Assembly: GCF_000698145.1 (NCBI RefSeq)
Contig: NZ_BAXB01000019.1
Span: 1-64,000, forward strand
Reading direction: 5' to 3'
Length of the DNA: 64,000 nt
DNA from: Geomicrobium sp. JCM 19039
GTDB lineage: Bacteria; Bacillota; Bacilli; Bacillales; Marinococcaceae
The first letter of the stretch is position 1; the number at the start of each line of letters is the position of its first letter. Position numbers and translations under genes: made by a program. The notes beneath the pieces are model-generated. The model did no database searches. It had not been told where the DNA came from and saw only the letters and a program-made list of their open reading frames with translations. Of the stretch, positions 10,413-21,170 are shown one piece after another.

Positions 10413-11574
10413 TTAGCTCATGACCTTTGCCTGCTGTTTGAGCATTTGTTTGGAGATGATGACGCGTTGAATTTCATTGGTCCCTTCATAGATTTTCGTA
10501 ATGCGGGCATCCCGGTAATAGCGTTCTGCAGGGTATTCGGCCATGTACCCCATCCCCCGTGAATTTGTACAGCCTTGTCAGCGACACGATTGTACACGTC
10601 GGTGGCATACAGCTTTGCCATCGCGCATTCTTGAATGGCTTTCTCTCCTTGGTCGAGCATCCACGCGCCTCGGTATGTGAGCGCTCTTGCTGCTTCTGTT
10701 TCGGTTTTCATGTCAGCAAGCATAAATTGAACGGCTTGTTGATCTCCAATCGGTTTGCCGAACTGCTTTCGCTCTAATGCATATTCGGTTGACAGTTCAA
10801 TCAGTTTGTCACATGACCCGATCGAGCGAGCACCGAGGCACACACGTCCTTCTCCTAATATCGTAAGGGCGCTCACATACCCCATCCCAACTTCGCCAAT
10901 GACATTCTCGGCTGGCACTTCACAATTCTCAAACACGACTTGGGCGGTTTTCGATCCGCGCAGCCCCATTTTCTTATCCGGTTTCCCTACATGAATGCCG
11001 GGGAAGTTACGCTCAACGAGAAATGCGGTAATGCCGCCCTTTGCGCCTTTTTCACGATCGGTAAGGGCAAAAACGGTAAATACGTCAGCAAACGGGGCGT
11101 TCGTAATAAAGTGCTTCGTCCCGTTTAATACCCAATGATCCCCATGTTTTTCTGCTGTTGTGGATAGGTTGGTCGCGTCTGACCCTGCACCTGGTTCCGA
11201 TAAAGCAAAACAAGCAATTTTCTCACCAGACGCAATGTCAGGCAAGTATTTTTGTTTCAAATGCTCATCCGCGAGACGAACGAGTCCCATGCTGCCAATT
11301 CCCGTATGCGCACCGATCATCGATACGTATGCATTGTGCGTGCGGCCGAGTTGTTCTAATACGTTGCATTTCCCGACCGTATCTAGGCCGATGCTCCGTA
11401 CTCCTCAGGAATGCTTAATCCGAACAATCCCAATTCCTTCGCTTTATCAATGAGATGTTTTGGAATCTCTTCTGTTTCTTCGATTTCATTTGCATACAAA
11501 TCGACCTCTTTATCTACGAAATTCCTTACCATCGTTTTCATTTGCTCATTTTCTTCACTTAATTTAAAATTCAT
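10413..11574 (-). CDS. Acyl-CoA dehydrogenase (two frame breaks as read)
   Basis: FAD-dependent acyl-CoA dehydrogenase, catalysing the first step of beta-oxidation. The signatures [12 protein letters not shown] and, near the C-terminus, QIHGG followed by the conserved tail are present. Two single-base losses break it. Near 11393 one base restores EEYGGIGLDTVG. Near 10548, in a run of C on the plus strand, one base restores [20 protein letters not shown] through ILMISKQ-type tail residues to the stop at 10413. Restored length ~388 residues, normal. The catalytic Glu in the YEGTNEIQ region is recovered only after the second correction. Confidence 0.88.
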
Positions 11575-11666
11575 GCTCGTTCCTCCTCAATGTCTTGTTC
11601 TCCCTACAAGTAATTGCAAAGTTCATGCCAGTGCGTACTGGAGGGGTTTATTGCGGTTCAGCACGG

Positions 11667-13652
11667 TTATTGATTCAATTCTGTATCAGTCGATTCATTT
11701 TTGTATGAATTCGGTTTCCTCCATTGATAAAGGAGAATAGCAAGAATTATGGCGATGCCTAAAAGATCGGTATACAGTTCTTGGTACACGAGTAAGACGG
11801 CGGCGATTAGGAGGGCAGCGCGCTCCATGACGTTTGTTTTCTTCAACATACACCCTTCAACAAAGGCGGCAAAAGCAATCAATCCAAGCGTCGCGGTAAT
11901 GAGCCCAAATATGACACTGCCAACCTCTCCTTCAAGCGAGAGAGCAGAATTGTAGACGAGCATATACGGCAGAATAAACCCAGCCATGCCTATGCGTAGC
12001 GAGTAGACGGACGTACGAAGCGGATTGCTCCCAGCAATGCCCGCAGTAATAAATGACGTAATCGCCACTGGCGGCGTAATTCCTGAGAAAATACCAAAGT
12101 AGAAAACAAAAAAGTGGGCAACGATGACGGGAACGTCTAATTGTACGAGCGCACCCGCTGCCACTGTCGCGAGAATAACGTACGCTGATACTGTTGGCAT
12201 GCCCATCCCGAGAATGATACACGCGACCATGATCATGAGTAGCATCGGGAGAAGCTGTCCCCCTGAAAGTTCAATCGCAAATCGGGAAAAACTCATCCCT
12301 AGCCCGGTCATAATGACCGACCCAGCAATAATACCTGCACCTGCACACGCCATCACCGTTGGGATGGCATTTTTAATGCCTGCTTCTAATGCCGACAGCA
12401 CCCCAATTACGTTCAAACGACTTTCTTTACGCAGTAGACTAAGCACGAGTACAGCTCCCAGTGCGAAAAGCCCCGCTCTCATCGGGCTTGTCCCTTGCAC
12501 CATCAACACGATAATGATGACAAGCGGCAAGATGAGGTACCCTTTTTTCAAAAGAATTTCTTTCAAGCTCGGCAACTGCCTTCTCGGAATTCCTTCTAAA
12601 CCAAGCTTTCTTGCTTGAAAGTAAATGACAGCTCCGACGACGATGAAAAACAGCAACGCAGGAATGAGCGCATACGCGGCGATTTCGATGTACGGAATGC
12701 CTGTAAACTCTGCCATAACAAATGCTGCAGCCCCCATAATGGGTGGCATAATTTGCCCACCTTGAGATGAAACAGCTTCCACTCCTCCGGCGAACGTTTT
12801 GCTATAGCCAACTCTCTTCATGAGCGGAATCGTAAACGGACCTGTCATGGACGCATTCGCCGCGCCGTTCCCGGTAATCGTAGCCAGTAAACCACTCGAC
12901 AACACGGACGCCAGTGCAGGGCCTCCACGAATCCTGCCCGTTAACGCAAACGCAAATTCAATAAAGAACTGCCCAACACCGGTGCGCATCATAAAAGCGG
13001 CAAAAATGAGAAAGATGATGAGCACCGTCGACGCCACATAAATCGGGTCACTGAAAATACCATTGGTCGTAATGAACAACGCATCCGTCATTCGTCCATA
13101 ACTAAAGCCTTGGTGACCGAGAATGCCAGGAAACATCGGCCCGATAAAAATATACAGCCAGAAGAACAGCGCCAAGATGGCCATCGCATGACCAATCGTT
13201 CGCCTTACCCCTTCAATAATAAGAAAGATCATTCCCGTTGCGACAACCTGATCAAATACACTCGAAGCGCCTTGCCGCAAAGCGATCTCTGGGTAAGCGA
13301 AAAACCCATGAAGCAAAAGCCCAATAGAAAGGACGAGTGGCAACACATCAAAGATCGGGTGTCCTTGCTGCTTCCCTTTTTTATATGGGAAACAACTAAA
13401 ACACAACACGAGCCCAATTGACGTAAACATCATTCGATGTTGCCACGCCGGAAACCCTCCAAATGCTGCATAGTATAGTACATAGACGGCAAGACCAATC
13501 GCAATACAAGCAATAACAAACATCCGTAAGCGCTTCCAAAAATGTTCTTGTTTCGGATTGTAATACGCCCGTTCAATATCTGTATTCATCTTCTCTTCAG
13601 CAATCGTCAAATCAATTTTTCCGTCAGCTTTTACGTTTAATCCCGAAGTCAT
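11667..13652 (-). CDS. TRAP transporter fused permease (DctQM type, TAXI family)
   Basis: A 661-residue integral membrane protein. A small four-helix N-terminal unit corresponds to DctQ and a large ~12-helix unit to DctM, the usual 4TM/12TM fusion found with TAXI binding proteins. Typical DctM glycine-rich segments include GNGAANASMTGPFTIPLM and GMGMPTVSAYVI. It uses an ion gradient to import a carboxylate. It overlaps the binding-protein stop by 4 nt (ATGA). About 90 nt separate it from the acyl-CoA dehydrogenase gene. Confidence 0.9.
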   Translation of the reverse strand: MTSGLNVKADGKIDLTIAEEKMNTDIERAYYNPKQEHFWKRLRMFVIACIAIGLAVYVLYYAAFGGFPAWQHRMMFTSIGLVLCFSCFPYKKGKQQGHPIFDVLPLVLSIGLLLHGFFAYPEIALRQGASSVFDQVVATGMIFLIIEGVRRTIGHAMAILALFFWLYIFIGPMFPGILGHQGFSYGRMTDALFITTNGIFSDPIYVASTVLIIFLIFAAFMMRTGVGQFFIEFAFALTGRIRGGPALASVLSSGLLATITGNGAANASMTGPFTIPLMKRVGYSKTFAGGVEAVSSQGGQIMPPIMGAAAFVMAEFTGIPYIEIAAYALIPALLFFIVVGAVIYFQARKLGLEGIPRRQLPSLKEILLKKGYLILPLVIIIVLMVQGTSPMRAGLFALGAVLVLSLLRKESRLNVIGVLSALEAGIKNAIPTVMACAGAGIIAGSVIMTGLGMSFSRFAIELSGGQLLPMLLMIMVACIILGMGMPTVSAYVILATVAAGALVQLDVPVIVAHFFVFYFGIFSGITPPVAITSFITAGIAGSNPLRTSVYSLRIGMAGFILPYMLVYNSALSLEGEVGSVIFGLITATLGLIAFAAFVEGCMLKKTNVMERAALLIAAVLLVYQELYTDLLGIAIILAILLYQWRKPNSYKNESTDTELNQ

Positions 13653-14661
13653 TCCTCTCCACCCCCATCATACACCCCAATCTCCTCATAGTAGCGAAGT
13701 GCACCAGGGTGAATGTTCTCTTCAGGATTTTCAATCACATCAAATGTATGCTCGGGGTCAAACCATGCCCCTCTGCTCGGTTGTTCCTCCTGGACACGAT
13801 CGACACTCTCCCAGATTTGTTTGGTCATCTCGTACACAAGGTCGTCATTCACAGCATCGTTCATGATCATCATCGCCCAGCTTGCGAGCGCGTCAACGTC
13901 TTCTGTCTGATTGGAATATGTGCCTGCAGGAATGGTCATTCCCGTTGAATAGCCGTAACCTGCTTCATCCATCTCGTTCATGACATCTTCAGGTACTTCA
14001 AGCAATCGAAGCGACCGGGTTGAATCAACCTCTGTTAGAGCCGGAACCCCTGGCCCACCGCCTTGCACAGTAATATCAATGATCCCGTCCCGCAACTGAT
14101 TGGCCGCATCGCCATACCCACCGAAATTGAGCGAAACACCCGCTTCTTCTAACGCTTTCTCATCATAACCCATCGTTTCAAAAATCTCCGAAAGGTCGCT
14201 TCACTCGCATCTCCAGGATTCCCATTAATCGCATCTGCACCGTGCAAAACGACGTCCTCCAGCGTTTCATATGGACTATCCTCCAACACAGCAATGTTCC
14301 ACATCGTCGGGTAAAACGCAGCAATCGCCTTCACATTTTCCTGCGGTTCGCCCGCAAATGCGCCTGCACCTTGGATGCTGTCCATGAAATCCGAGGCAAA
14401 CACTAGTCCTGATTGCACATCCCTCGCCGTATTCACCTCACGAATGTTGCCGATAGCACCGCCTTCCACCACCGTCACATCAAGCTCTGCAATCTCATCT
14501 AGCCAAATGTCCGAAAGTAACGTAGACAACGGATACCACCCGGAGCCTGTCGGGCCTGAAATGTGCGCATGCTGATTGTCCCCGCGATCCTCACCCATTG
14601 CACATGCACTCACTCCGAGTAAACACGCCACCACACTAACGCCGATCCATCTTCTTCTCAT
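13649..14661 (-). CDS. TAXI-family TRAP solute-binding lipoprotein (frame broken as read)
   Basis: Extracytoplasmic binding protein of a TAXI-TRAP transporter. The signal peptide ends in a lipobox LGVSAC (Cys ~residue 20). Conserved TAXI features are the GPTGSGWYPL start of the mature domain and EGGAIGNIREVNT. The frame breaks near 14177 in an A-run; one base restores FRRFLKTMGYDEKALEEAGV. Restored length ~337 residues, normal. It is the first gene of an operon with the fused permease, acyl-CoA dehydrogenase and acyl-CoA ligase, which suggests the ligand is an organic or fatty acid. Confidence 0.87.
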
Positions 14662-14719
14662 GCGTACCCTCCTCTTGCGCTTTGAACTTGCCTTACGTTA
14701 TGCAAGATCCATACCAGGA

Positions 14720-14733
14720 TGTAAGCGCTTTAA
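14720..14733. promoter_or_regulatory. cre-like site upstream of the TRAP operon
   Basis: TGTAAGCGCTTTAA fits the cre consensus at all but the C of the terminal CA. It lies about 60 bp upstream of the TAXI start. The same TGTAAGCGCTT core occurs before the CoA-transferase operon at 21112. Carbon-catabolite control is an inference. Confidence 0.4.
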
Positions 14734-14819
14734 AACAGAAGATGTCACCTTGATTCGATTCAAAATTGAGTTAAGGATACATAATTGTATTAAAAAACTA
14801 CTGTAGGGTTTTTTGAAAA

Positions 14820-15085
14820 GTGTTGACGGTGGTCTGGTGGTCGGTACCCCTGCCAAGTGGTAGATCTGCGCTCTAGTTCTTCAATTCTGCGATCCAGTTG
14901 ACGGTTTCTACTCCCTTTTCCTGCCCTATCCACCAAACTTGCGCGCAGTTGGATTTAACTTGAGCGCAGACTTCTCACCCCGCACCCGCTCGCTCACTTC
15001 GTCATGGCGGTGCGGAAGGTCGCCAGCTTTCCCGCATTCCGCCACCACCCACCATGCCCTCTACGGCTTCGCTCCCTGCCCCAAA
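14820..15085. repeat. Intergenic repeat island
   Basis: Between the TRAP operon promoter and the aldo/keto reductase terminator there is no gene. Four members of the GCGCAG motif family occur (near 14865, 14887, 14938 and 14962), in the AACTTGCGCGCAG, CTGCGCTCTAGTT and TTGAGCGCAGA forms. Confidence 0.6.
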
Positions 15086-15090
15086 CAAAA

Positions 15091-15112
15091 AACGCCGCCT
15101 TTCGGCGACGTT
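15091..15112 (-). terminator. Terminator of the aldo/keto reductase gene
   Basis: A 9-bp stem with one mismatch (AACGCCGCC/GGCGACGTT) and a TTTC loop lies immediately after the stop on the minus strand. It is followed by TTTTTTG in the direction of transcription. Confidence 0.75.
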
Positions 15113-15115
15113 TAG

Positions 15116-16047
15116 TTATGAGAAGATGTTATCGATGGCTGTGATTTCTTCTTGGGTGAGGCTGATCTCTGCGGCGCGAATGCTGCTTTTCACTTGATCT
15201 GCCCGTTTTGCTCCGGGAATGATCACATCGACAGAGGGCCGGGTCAAGTACCACGCTAACACGATGTGCGCGACCTCTTCCCCTTTTGCATCAGCAATTT
15301 CTCGCACACGCTCCACCTTGGCCAAGTTCGCTTTAAATGCTTCGCCTTGGAACGATGGCTTCTTCGCTCGCAAATCGTTGAACGTCGTGGATTCGTCGTA
15401 TTTACCGGCGAGAAGTCCCGACTCGAGCGGGAAGTACGGGATGAACGTGATGTTCTCTTTTTCCGTATACGGGAAAACTCCGTCTCAGCACCGCGGTTTA
15501 ACAAATTATATTCCGCTTGCAACACATCAACGTAGCCGTCTGCGTTCGCCTCTTTTAACTGGGCGGGTGAGAAGTTCGACACCCCAATTGAGCGGATCTT
15601 GCCCGCGTCCTTGAGCTCCTTCAACGCCCCGACCGCTTCAGCCTTCGGCGTGTCCTCATCCGGAAAATGAATGTAAAACAAATCAATATAATCTGTCTGC
15701 ATCCGCTTTAAACTGTCATCCACTGCTTTTGTTAAGAAGGCAGGGGAGTTATCGAACACCATGTTCTCTCCTTGAAAGCGGTGTGCCGCCTTCGACGCAA
15801 TGATCACTTTCTCGCGGTTATACTCCCTCACGACCTCTCCAACGAGTTCTTCTGACCGTTCCGGCCCGTAAATGTATGCTGTGTCAAGCATCGTAATGCC
15901 ATTGTCAATGGCCGTTCGCACGACATTGCGTCCTTCTTCTTCATCAAGCATATCAGGATAAATGTTATGCCCGCCAACAGCATTCGTGCCGAGCCCAACC
16001 GGATGCGCCTTTACGTTAGACTTACCGAGTTGCACGTGGTTTGCCAT
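15116..16047 (-). CDS. Aldo/keto reductase (frame broken as read)
   Basis: NADPH-dependent oxidoreductase of the AKR superfamily (YhdN/IolS-like TIM barrel). Catalytic residues are visible: Asp in MLDTAYIYG with Tyr, Lys in IASKAAHRF and His in [27 protein letters not shown] is the family signature. The frame breaks near 15478 in a T-run; one base restores [20 protein letters not shown] and the rest, including the NADPH-binding [11 protein letters not shown]. Restored length ~310 residues. The start at 16047 is chosen because AAGGAGTG lies 6 nt upstream; an in-frame GTG at 16056 falls inside that site. Confidence 0.87.
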
Positions 16048-16092
16048 GCTTATCACTCCTTGTCTATTCTTTATTACACGAAATGAGAGGTA

Positions 16093-17412
16093 TTAAACCA
16101 TTTCACGCAAATAGACTTTTTGAATCTTTCCACTTGCCGTTTTCGGCAATTCATCTAAAAAAGTGACATGACGTGGGCATTTGAAATGCGCGAGGTGCTC
16201 TCTCACAAAGCCGATCATGTCCTCCTCCGTTGCCTCATGACCTTCGCGCAACACAAGAATGGCATGTGGCGTCTCTCCCCACTTCTCATCGGGCTTCGCC
16301 ACGATTGCTGCTTCCTTCACTGCCGGATGACGATAGAAAACATCCTCCACTTCGAGAGACGAGATGTTCTCTCCGCCGCTAATAATAATATCTTTCTTAC
16401 GGTCGACGATTTGAACACGATTTCTTTCATCAATCGTCGCCATATCGCCGGTGTGTAGCCAGCCATCACGAATCGTGTTCTTCGTCTCCTCGTCGTTCTT
16501 CCAATATCCCTTCATCACCCCGTGACCCCGAACGACAAGCTCGCCAACGGTTTCTCCGTCCGCAGGGACGTCTTGACCGTGCTCATTGAACACGCGTACT
16601 CTCGTGCCAATCATCTCGTAGCCTTGCTTTGCTTTTGCAGCATAATAGGCATTTCCGGTTTGGTCTCTATCTTCAGATGACATGTACGAGGCGAGTGTGA
16701 GTGGGGCGGACTCGGTCATGCCGTTCGCCGTATAGTAAAATGGCGAGCCCCAACCATTCACATGGAACATTGGTAAAATATGAATCAATGTATCTTCGTC
16801 GTTCACACGTAGATGGTGCATGGACGAGAGTGCGTGCAAGTAGTTGTTCCGGTGAGTGAGCATGACCCCTTTTGGTTTGCCTGTTGTTCCACTCGTATAA
16901 AGAAGCGAACACACGTCATTTTCGCTCACTTCTGCCCGTTGGAATGACTCTTTGGATTGGTTTGCCAACCAGTCATCATAACTGTAATACGCCCCAGACG
17001 AACGCTCAGCACCATGAACGACAATCGTTTGCACCTGTTCTAATTTCGGAATGATCGGTTCGACGAGAGGGTATAACTCGTGGTCAACAAACAACACCCG
17101 GCTCTCGCTATGATTGAGAATGTATAAATAATCTTCAGATTTCAATCTCGTATTTAAAGAAACCATGACCGCACCTAACTGAAAAACACCATAAAACCCT
17201 TCATACATTTCCAGCGTATTTGGTGCAAGGTACACGACCCGATCTCCTTTTTGTGCACCAAACGAGTGCAGACCGTGAGATAATCGATTGACGCGGTCGT
17301 TCACGTCTTTATATGTGTAAACGTTATCATTTTGATCAATAATTGCTCGCTTGTCACCGTAAATGTGTACCGCTCGATCAAAAAAATCCGTCAATACCAT
17401 CTCCGTCATCAA
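16093..17412 (-). CDS. Acyl-CoA synthetase with an internal in-frame deletion
   Basis: ANL-superfamily acyl-CoA synthetase similar to fatty-acyl-CoA synthases of ~525 residues, but only 439 residues long. The N-terminus, the phosphate loop TSGTTGKPKGVMLTH, the hinge GWLHTGDMA and the catalytic Lys in PKTASGKIQK are intact. After FHVNGWGSPFYYTANG it jumps directly to MTESAPLT: the usual ~85-90 residues holding the core of the acyl pocket are missing without loss of frame. A functional enzyme is unlikely as read. Unlike the single-base breaks elsewhere, this is a true deletion or an assembly collapse. It lies 46 nt upstream of the aldo/keto reductase. Confidence 0.85.
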   Translation of the reverse strand: MMTEMVLTDFFDRAVHIYGDKRAIIDQNDNVYTYKDVNDRVNRLSHGLHSFGAQKGDRVVYLAPNTLEMYEGFYGVFQLGAVMVSLNTRLKSEDYLYILNHSESRVLFVDHELYPLVEPIIPKLEQVQTIVVHGAERSSGAYYSYDDWLANQSKESFQRAEVSENDVCSLLYTSGTTGKPKGVMLTHRNNYLHALSSMHHLRVNDEDTLIHILPMFHVNGWGSPFYYTANGMTESAPLTLASYMSSEDRDQTGNAYYAAKAKQGYEMIGTRVRVFNEHGQDVPADGETVGELVVRGHGVMKGYWKNDEETKNTIRDGWLHTGDMATIDERNRVQIVDRKKDIIISGGENISSLEVEDVFYRHPAVKEAAIVAKPDEKWGETPHAILVLREGHEATEEDMIGFVREHLAHFKCPRHVTFLDELPKTASGKIQKVYLREMV

Positions 17413-17526
17413 AATCCCTCCGCTGTTTTGTCCGAATAGTTACACTTTTCACGTTACAGGAAAACCATCCAATCGACAAGCTCCAGCATCTCCGATTTCA
17501 GTTTATATTTTCTATGTATAATAAAA

Positions 17527-17552
17527 TTCTCCCACACTCATGTATGGGAGAA
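17527..17552 (-). terminator. Terminator downstream of the licH-like gene
   Basis: An 8-bp stem TTCTCCCA/TGGGAGAA encloses a 10-nt loop. On the minus strand it is followed by TTTTATTATA. It lies just beyond the stop of the licH-like gene. Confidence 0.6.
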
Positions 17553-17573
17553 GCAAAAATGGCTACCAACCAA

Positions 17574-18926
17574 TTATATCTTAGCATAAATCATTATTTG
17601 AATAAAATAATCCATTCGTTGGAAGTCAGTCTGTATATTTTGGACTAGAGGAATAAAATTGCGGTAAATATGCCTATGCGCCTCAAGCATCTCATCCACA
17701 ATTTGTTTAGCAACTGTATCTGATGGCGTGAGCGGGTTGATCGCCAAAGCGAGTACAGTTTTCTCGTAATCCCCGGTCACCGCGGCCTCGACTGTTAATC
17801 GCTCAAAAGATTTAACCTGCTGGACGAGCCATTAACAGCAACTGGCAGCTCCCCAATTGTGAGCGGAACCGGGCCGTCTTTCGTAATGATGCAACTCACT
17901 TCTACTGCTGATTCATACGGTATGCCGTGGATTGCGCCCCGATTCATCGTGTTCACTGCTTGGATGTCTCTTTTATCATTATAGATCGACGTCATTAAAC
18001 GAATCGCTGCATCTGAATAATACGCACCGCCCCGCTCCTCCAACTCAGGTGGCTTCATAGATAAATCTGGGTCTTTATAGCGCTGGAACAGCTCCTCTTC
18101 CAACCGCTGTACACTTCCGCCCGCGTCTCACTCTCCATTGCCTTCTTTACCATCTCTTTTGATTTGTAATAGTACAAATGATACGAACACGGCAAAACAC
18201 CGAGCGCTCGGATGAATTCCGGTTCCCAGTCTTGCCCTTTAATGTTCTTCACTGTACTGCTCTCCCCCAAACGGCGGATCGCTTCTTCTTTAATGCTTAC
18301 CCCATCAACATACACATCCAATCCATAGACGAGGTGGTTTAAGCCGGCAAACTGAATTCGAACACGCTCATGGTCCACATCAAACCGCTTCGCCACATTC
18401 ATCTCCATCCCAATCGGCACGTTGCATAGACCAACCACTTTTTCAATATTCGAATATCTAAGCACCGCCTCAGTCACCATGCCGGCTGGATTCGTAAAGT
18501 TAATGAGCCACGCATTTGGACAGAGCGTTTCCATCTCTTCGCATATTTGTAAAATGACAGGGATCGTGCGCAACGCTTTAAACAACCCGCCTGGACCGTT
18601 CGTCTCCTGACCGAGCACCTCGTGCTTTAACGGAATACGCTCATCCTTGGCCCTTGCCTCGAGCAAGCCAACCCGAAATTGTGTGGTCACAAAATCTGCA
18701 CCACGTAGCGCCTCTTCCCGATTCAACGTCAAAAACACACGAATGGGCACTCCTGCCCGCTCAATCATCCGCTTCGCAAGATTGCCGACAATGTTCAACT
18801 TCTCTTGCCCCTCAGCAATATCGACAAGCCACAGCTCCTCGACGGGGAATTCCCCATACCGATCAATCAGCCCTCGACCAATTCCGGCGTATAGCTTGAG
18901 CCACCACCAATCGTCGCGACCTTCAC
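17574..18926 (-). CDS. licH: 6-phospho-beta-glucosidase, GH4, LicH-like (three frame breaks as read)
   Basis: NAD- and metal-dependent GH4 glycosidase that cleaves phosphorylated beta-glucosides. The protein follows B. subtilis LicH closely: TIGGGSSYTPELVEG, NIVGNLAKRM, FVTTQFRVGLLEARAKDER, GQETNGPGGL, NFTNPAGMV, LCNVPIG and GGAYYSDAA are all seen. Three one-base losses break it, near 18880 (after ELVEG), 18111 (after TRAEV) and 17830 (after PVAVNG). The start is uncertain: a GTG at 18926 begins just before KVATIGGG, while an ATG at 18955 is in another frame. The C-terminus runs ~18 residues longer than LicH. No PTS gene is adjacent, so it may be a relic. Confidence 0.82.
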
Positions 18927-19109
18927 ATCATCAGCCTTTGCCTGTTTACGCTCATTATAGCAGGACGAGCAGGGACTCGTTTGTCGAATTCTCGTTGAAT
19001 GTGCGAGTGAATAGAAAGCTACGGTACGTGAAATTCAGTGACGTTCAGACACTCCTTACTACTTAAGTGGCGATGACTGCTCACTTTTGGTAACGATTAG
19101 GAGATCCGG
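18927..19109. other. Short gene-free spacer
   Basis: No convincing gene, terminator or promoter is seen between the licH-like start and the left inverted repeat. Confidence 0.4.
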
Positions 19110-19985
19110 GGTCTAGATAGAATGAACTTAAGATTTTCCTGATTTGCGCTGTTAGGTGTTGGGTTGGAGGGGTAGCGCGTGCTGGGTCCCATTTTGCGCG
19201 CAATTTGTTCCAACTGGAGCACAGATTTAATGCTAAGAAGCGAGCAACCTGTCGGCCCCAGCGGGGTCGAAGCCAAATCGAACTCAGTTCGGCGCGGCTT
19301 GCGCCGACAGGATGCTAATTTTTTGGCTTGGAAATGCAAAGGATGGTTCTCTGAACCCGTTGCTGCAGGGGTGGCGGCACATGCGGGCAAGACGAACGGC
19401 CGTTCTGGGAGCAAGTTTGCGCTTTTCACTGATATTAGCGCCGATTTCGCCAAACTCCTGCGCAGTTTGTTCCAACTGGAGCGCATATTCCAGTCTGAAG
19501 TGCCAACGACACGTCGGCCCCGCCGGGGCCGAAACGAAACCGGACTCGGTTCGGCGCGGCTCACGCCGACAGGATGCGGGTATTTCACGGCAAGAATGTA
19601 CATTTGACGCGGTAATCTGTTACCGAGTTTACTCATTCTGTTCCCTAGTTTATGAGAATAGACCGTTTCCCCCGCGATTTCCCTCAACTTGAGAACAGTT
19701 CGGTTGCAACTTGAGAACAGTTCGGTTGCAACTGGAGCACAGTTTCCATTTTCCAATTTCACCATTGTTTCTTGATGAAATTCTTTCGTTCAACTTATAT
19801 AGATCGCTTCAGAACACCACAGTCCACCTCATAATGCGTCGACCTATGATCGTTCGATTCACCGAACGTCAACCCAGATGAATCATATCAACATCAAGAG
19901 CTAGCTACCATCGGCACCGGAGGTGCCGAAGATACACCGAACCGTCTTCAGCAAGACTCGTGCCAAACTCTCACTAGCCTTTGTA
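19110..19985. repeat. Left copy of a ~0.8 kb inverted intergenic repeat
   Basis: This stretch aligns, reverse-complemented, with 29537-30325. Matching landmarks include TAGAATGAACTTAA at 19118, the paired GTCGGCCCC and GTCGGCGC palindromes, a TTGAGAACAGTTCGG tract, GAAAGAATTTC-type sequence next to GCGATCTAGAA/TTCAGAAC, and TCGGCACCGGAGGTGCCGAA at 19911-19930. Long open frames inside it on both strands are by-products of its base pattern; none has a ribosome site or a recognisable protein. Confidence 0.75.
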
Positions 19986-20163
19986 TCAGAAAAGGGTCGA
20001 CTTTTTTAGGCCGAGTGCTTGGAACGGAAGTGTGTTGCAATTACTGAAGACCTTCACTGCAACTTATGCAGTTCGCTATCCACTCTTCTTTGTGGATGTT
20101 ATGAAGTCATATTGGTATGTGAAATTGCAATTGTTGTTGGCTCGCAACGAATAATGGCCAACC

Positions 20164-21055
20164 TCATTTCACATCGTCCCCAAAGTACGCGCGCACCCAG
20201 CGAATCCATTCCTCAGCAGCAGGGGATTGGTAGCTGTTTTTTCGGCATATTAAGGCGAGGTTCCAATGGATTGACGGGTGGTGAACGTCGATCGTTTTGA
20301 CCCCGCTCATGGCAGCGTCGGCAAGAACGGTTTCCGGCAGAAAAGTGATGCCCATGTTTTCACGCGCAAGTTTAAGCAGGAAGTCCCATTGGGTGCTTTC
20401 GTTAACGATCCTCGGTTCAAAACCGGCGTCAATGCACGCTTCACGCACCCGGTCGTACAGAGAGAACCCGCGCATGAACAACAAGAAGTTTTCGTCGCGA
20501 AGCGCTGTGAGCGCAACGTGTTCACGCTCGGCGAGCGGGTGGCTTTCTGAGACGACGAGCAGCAATTTTCTCTCGACGAGTGGCACGACGTCGAAGGCCG
20601 CTTCATTAATGGGCAAAATGCCGACGCCAACGTCGATACTGCCTTCGAGTAAGGAACGCTCCATATCTTTTGCACCTTCTTCAACGATGCGCAAGTCGGC
20701 GTCAGGATAGCACCTTTAAAGGTGGAGATGATGTGCGGAAAGAAGCTCGAACCGATGACAGGCGGCAGACCAAAGGTGAAGCGCCCTTTTCGGTGCAGGC
20801 GAATATCTTCGGCGGCTCGTTTCATGTCTTCAGCTTCGCGCATCACTTTTTGGGCATACGTATACATCGTCTCCCCCTCATGAGTAACACGAAGTTGTCG
20901 GAGGAGCGATCAAACAATTGCACGTGCAACTCGTCTTCGAGTTGAGCGATGATTTTGCTGAGCGCGGGTTGGGAGATGCCTAGCTCTCCACTCGCTCGGG
21001 AAAAACTCATTTGTTGGTACACTTCTATGAAGTAACGAAGTTGTTTCATTCGCAT
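20164..21055 (-). CDS. LysR-family transcriptional regulator (two frame breaks as read)
   Basis: LysR-type regulator with an N-terminal winged helix (MKQLRYFIEVYQQMSFSRAS, then LGISQPALSKIIAQLE) and a substrate-binding co-inducer domain (SIDVGVGILPI, NMGITFLPETV). Frames break near 20905, where one base restores DRSSRQLRVTHEGE, and near 20705, where one base restores FKGAYPDADLRIVEEG. Restored length ~297 residues, normal. It is transcribed divergently from the CoA-transferase/thiolase operon across a 115-bp gap, the usual arrangement for a LysR gene controlling its neighbour. The inducer is unknown. Confidence 0.85.
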
Positions 21056-21067
21056 CGACTTCCACTC

Positions 21068-21125
21068 ATTCCTTTTTGGAATACTAAAATGTTATTTATC
21101 TATTTTACTTATGTAAGCGCTTATA
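21068..21125. promoter_or_regulatory. LysR-type dyad and cre-like site in the divergent promoter
   Basis: ATTCCTTTTTGGAAT (21068-21082) is a perfect 5-bp inverted repeat with a 5-nt spacer, of the T-N11-A form bound by LysR proteins. TGTAAGCGCTTATA (21112-21125) resembles cre with one mismatch and lies 45 bp before the scoA start. Confidence 0.45.
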
Positions 21126-21170
21126 GTAAAGTGGGAGTAACACAATTTCTCATAGAAAGGGAGAGTTGAG

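Noticed and set aside
19097-19765. Long open frames on both strands in the left inverted repeat (up to ~220 codons)
   Set aside because: They overlap each other in several frames, follow the repeat structure, have no ribosome site, and encode Arg/Ser/Gly-rich strings that recur wherever the repeat occurs. They are by-products of repeat base composition.
20019-20300. Open frame of 93 codons left of the LysR gene
   Set aside because: It overlaps the antisense of the LysR gene end and has no protein-like conservation or ribosome site.
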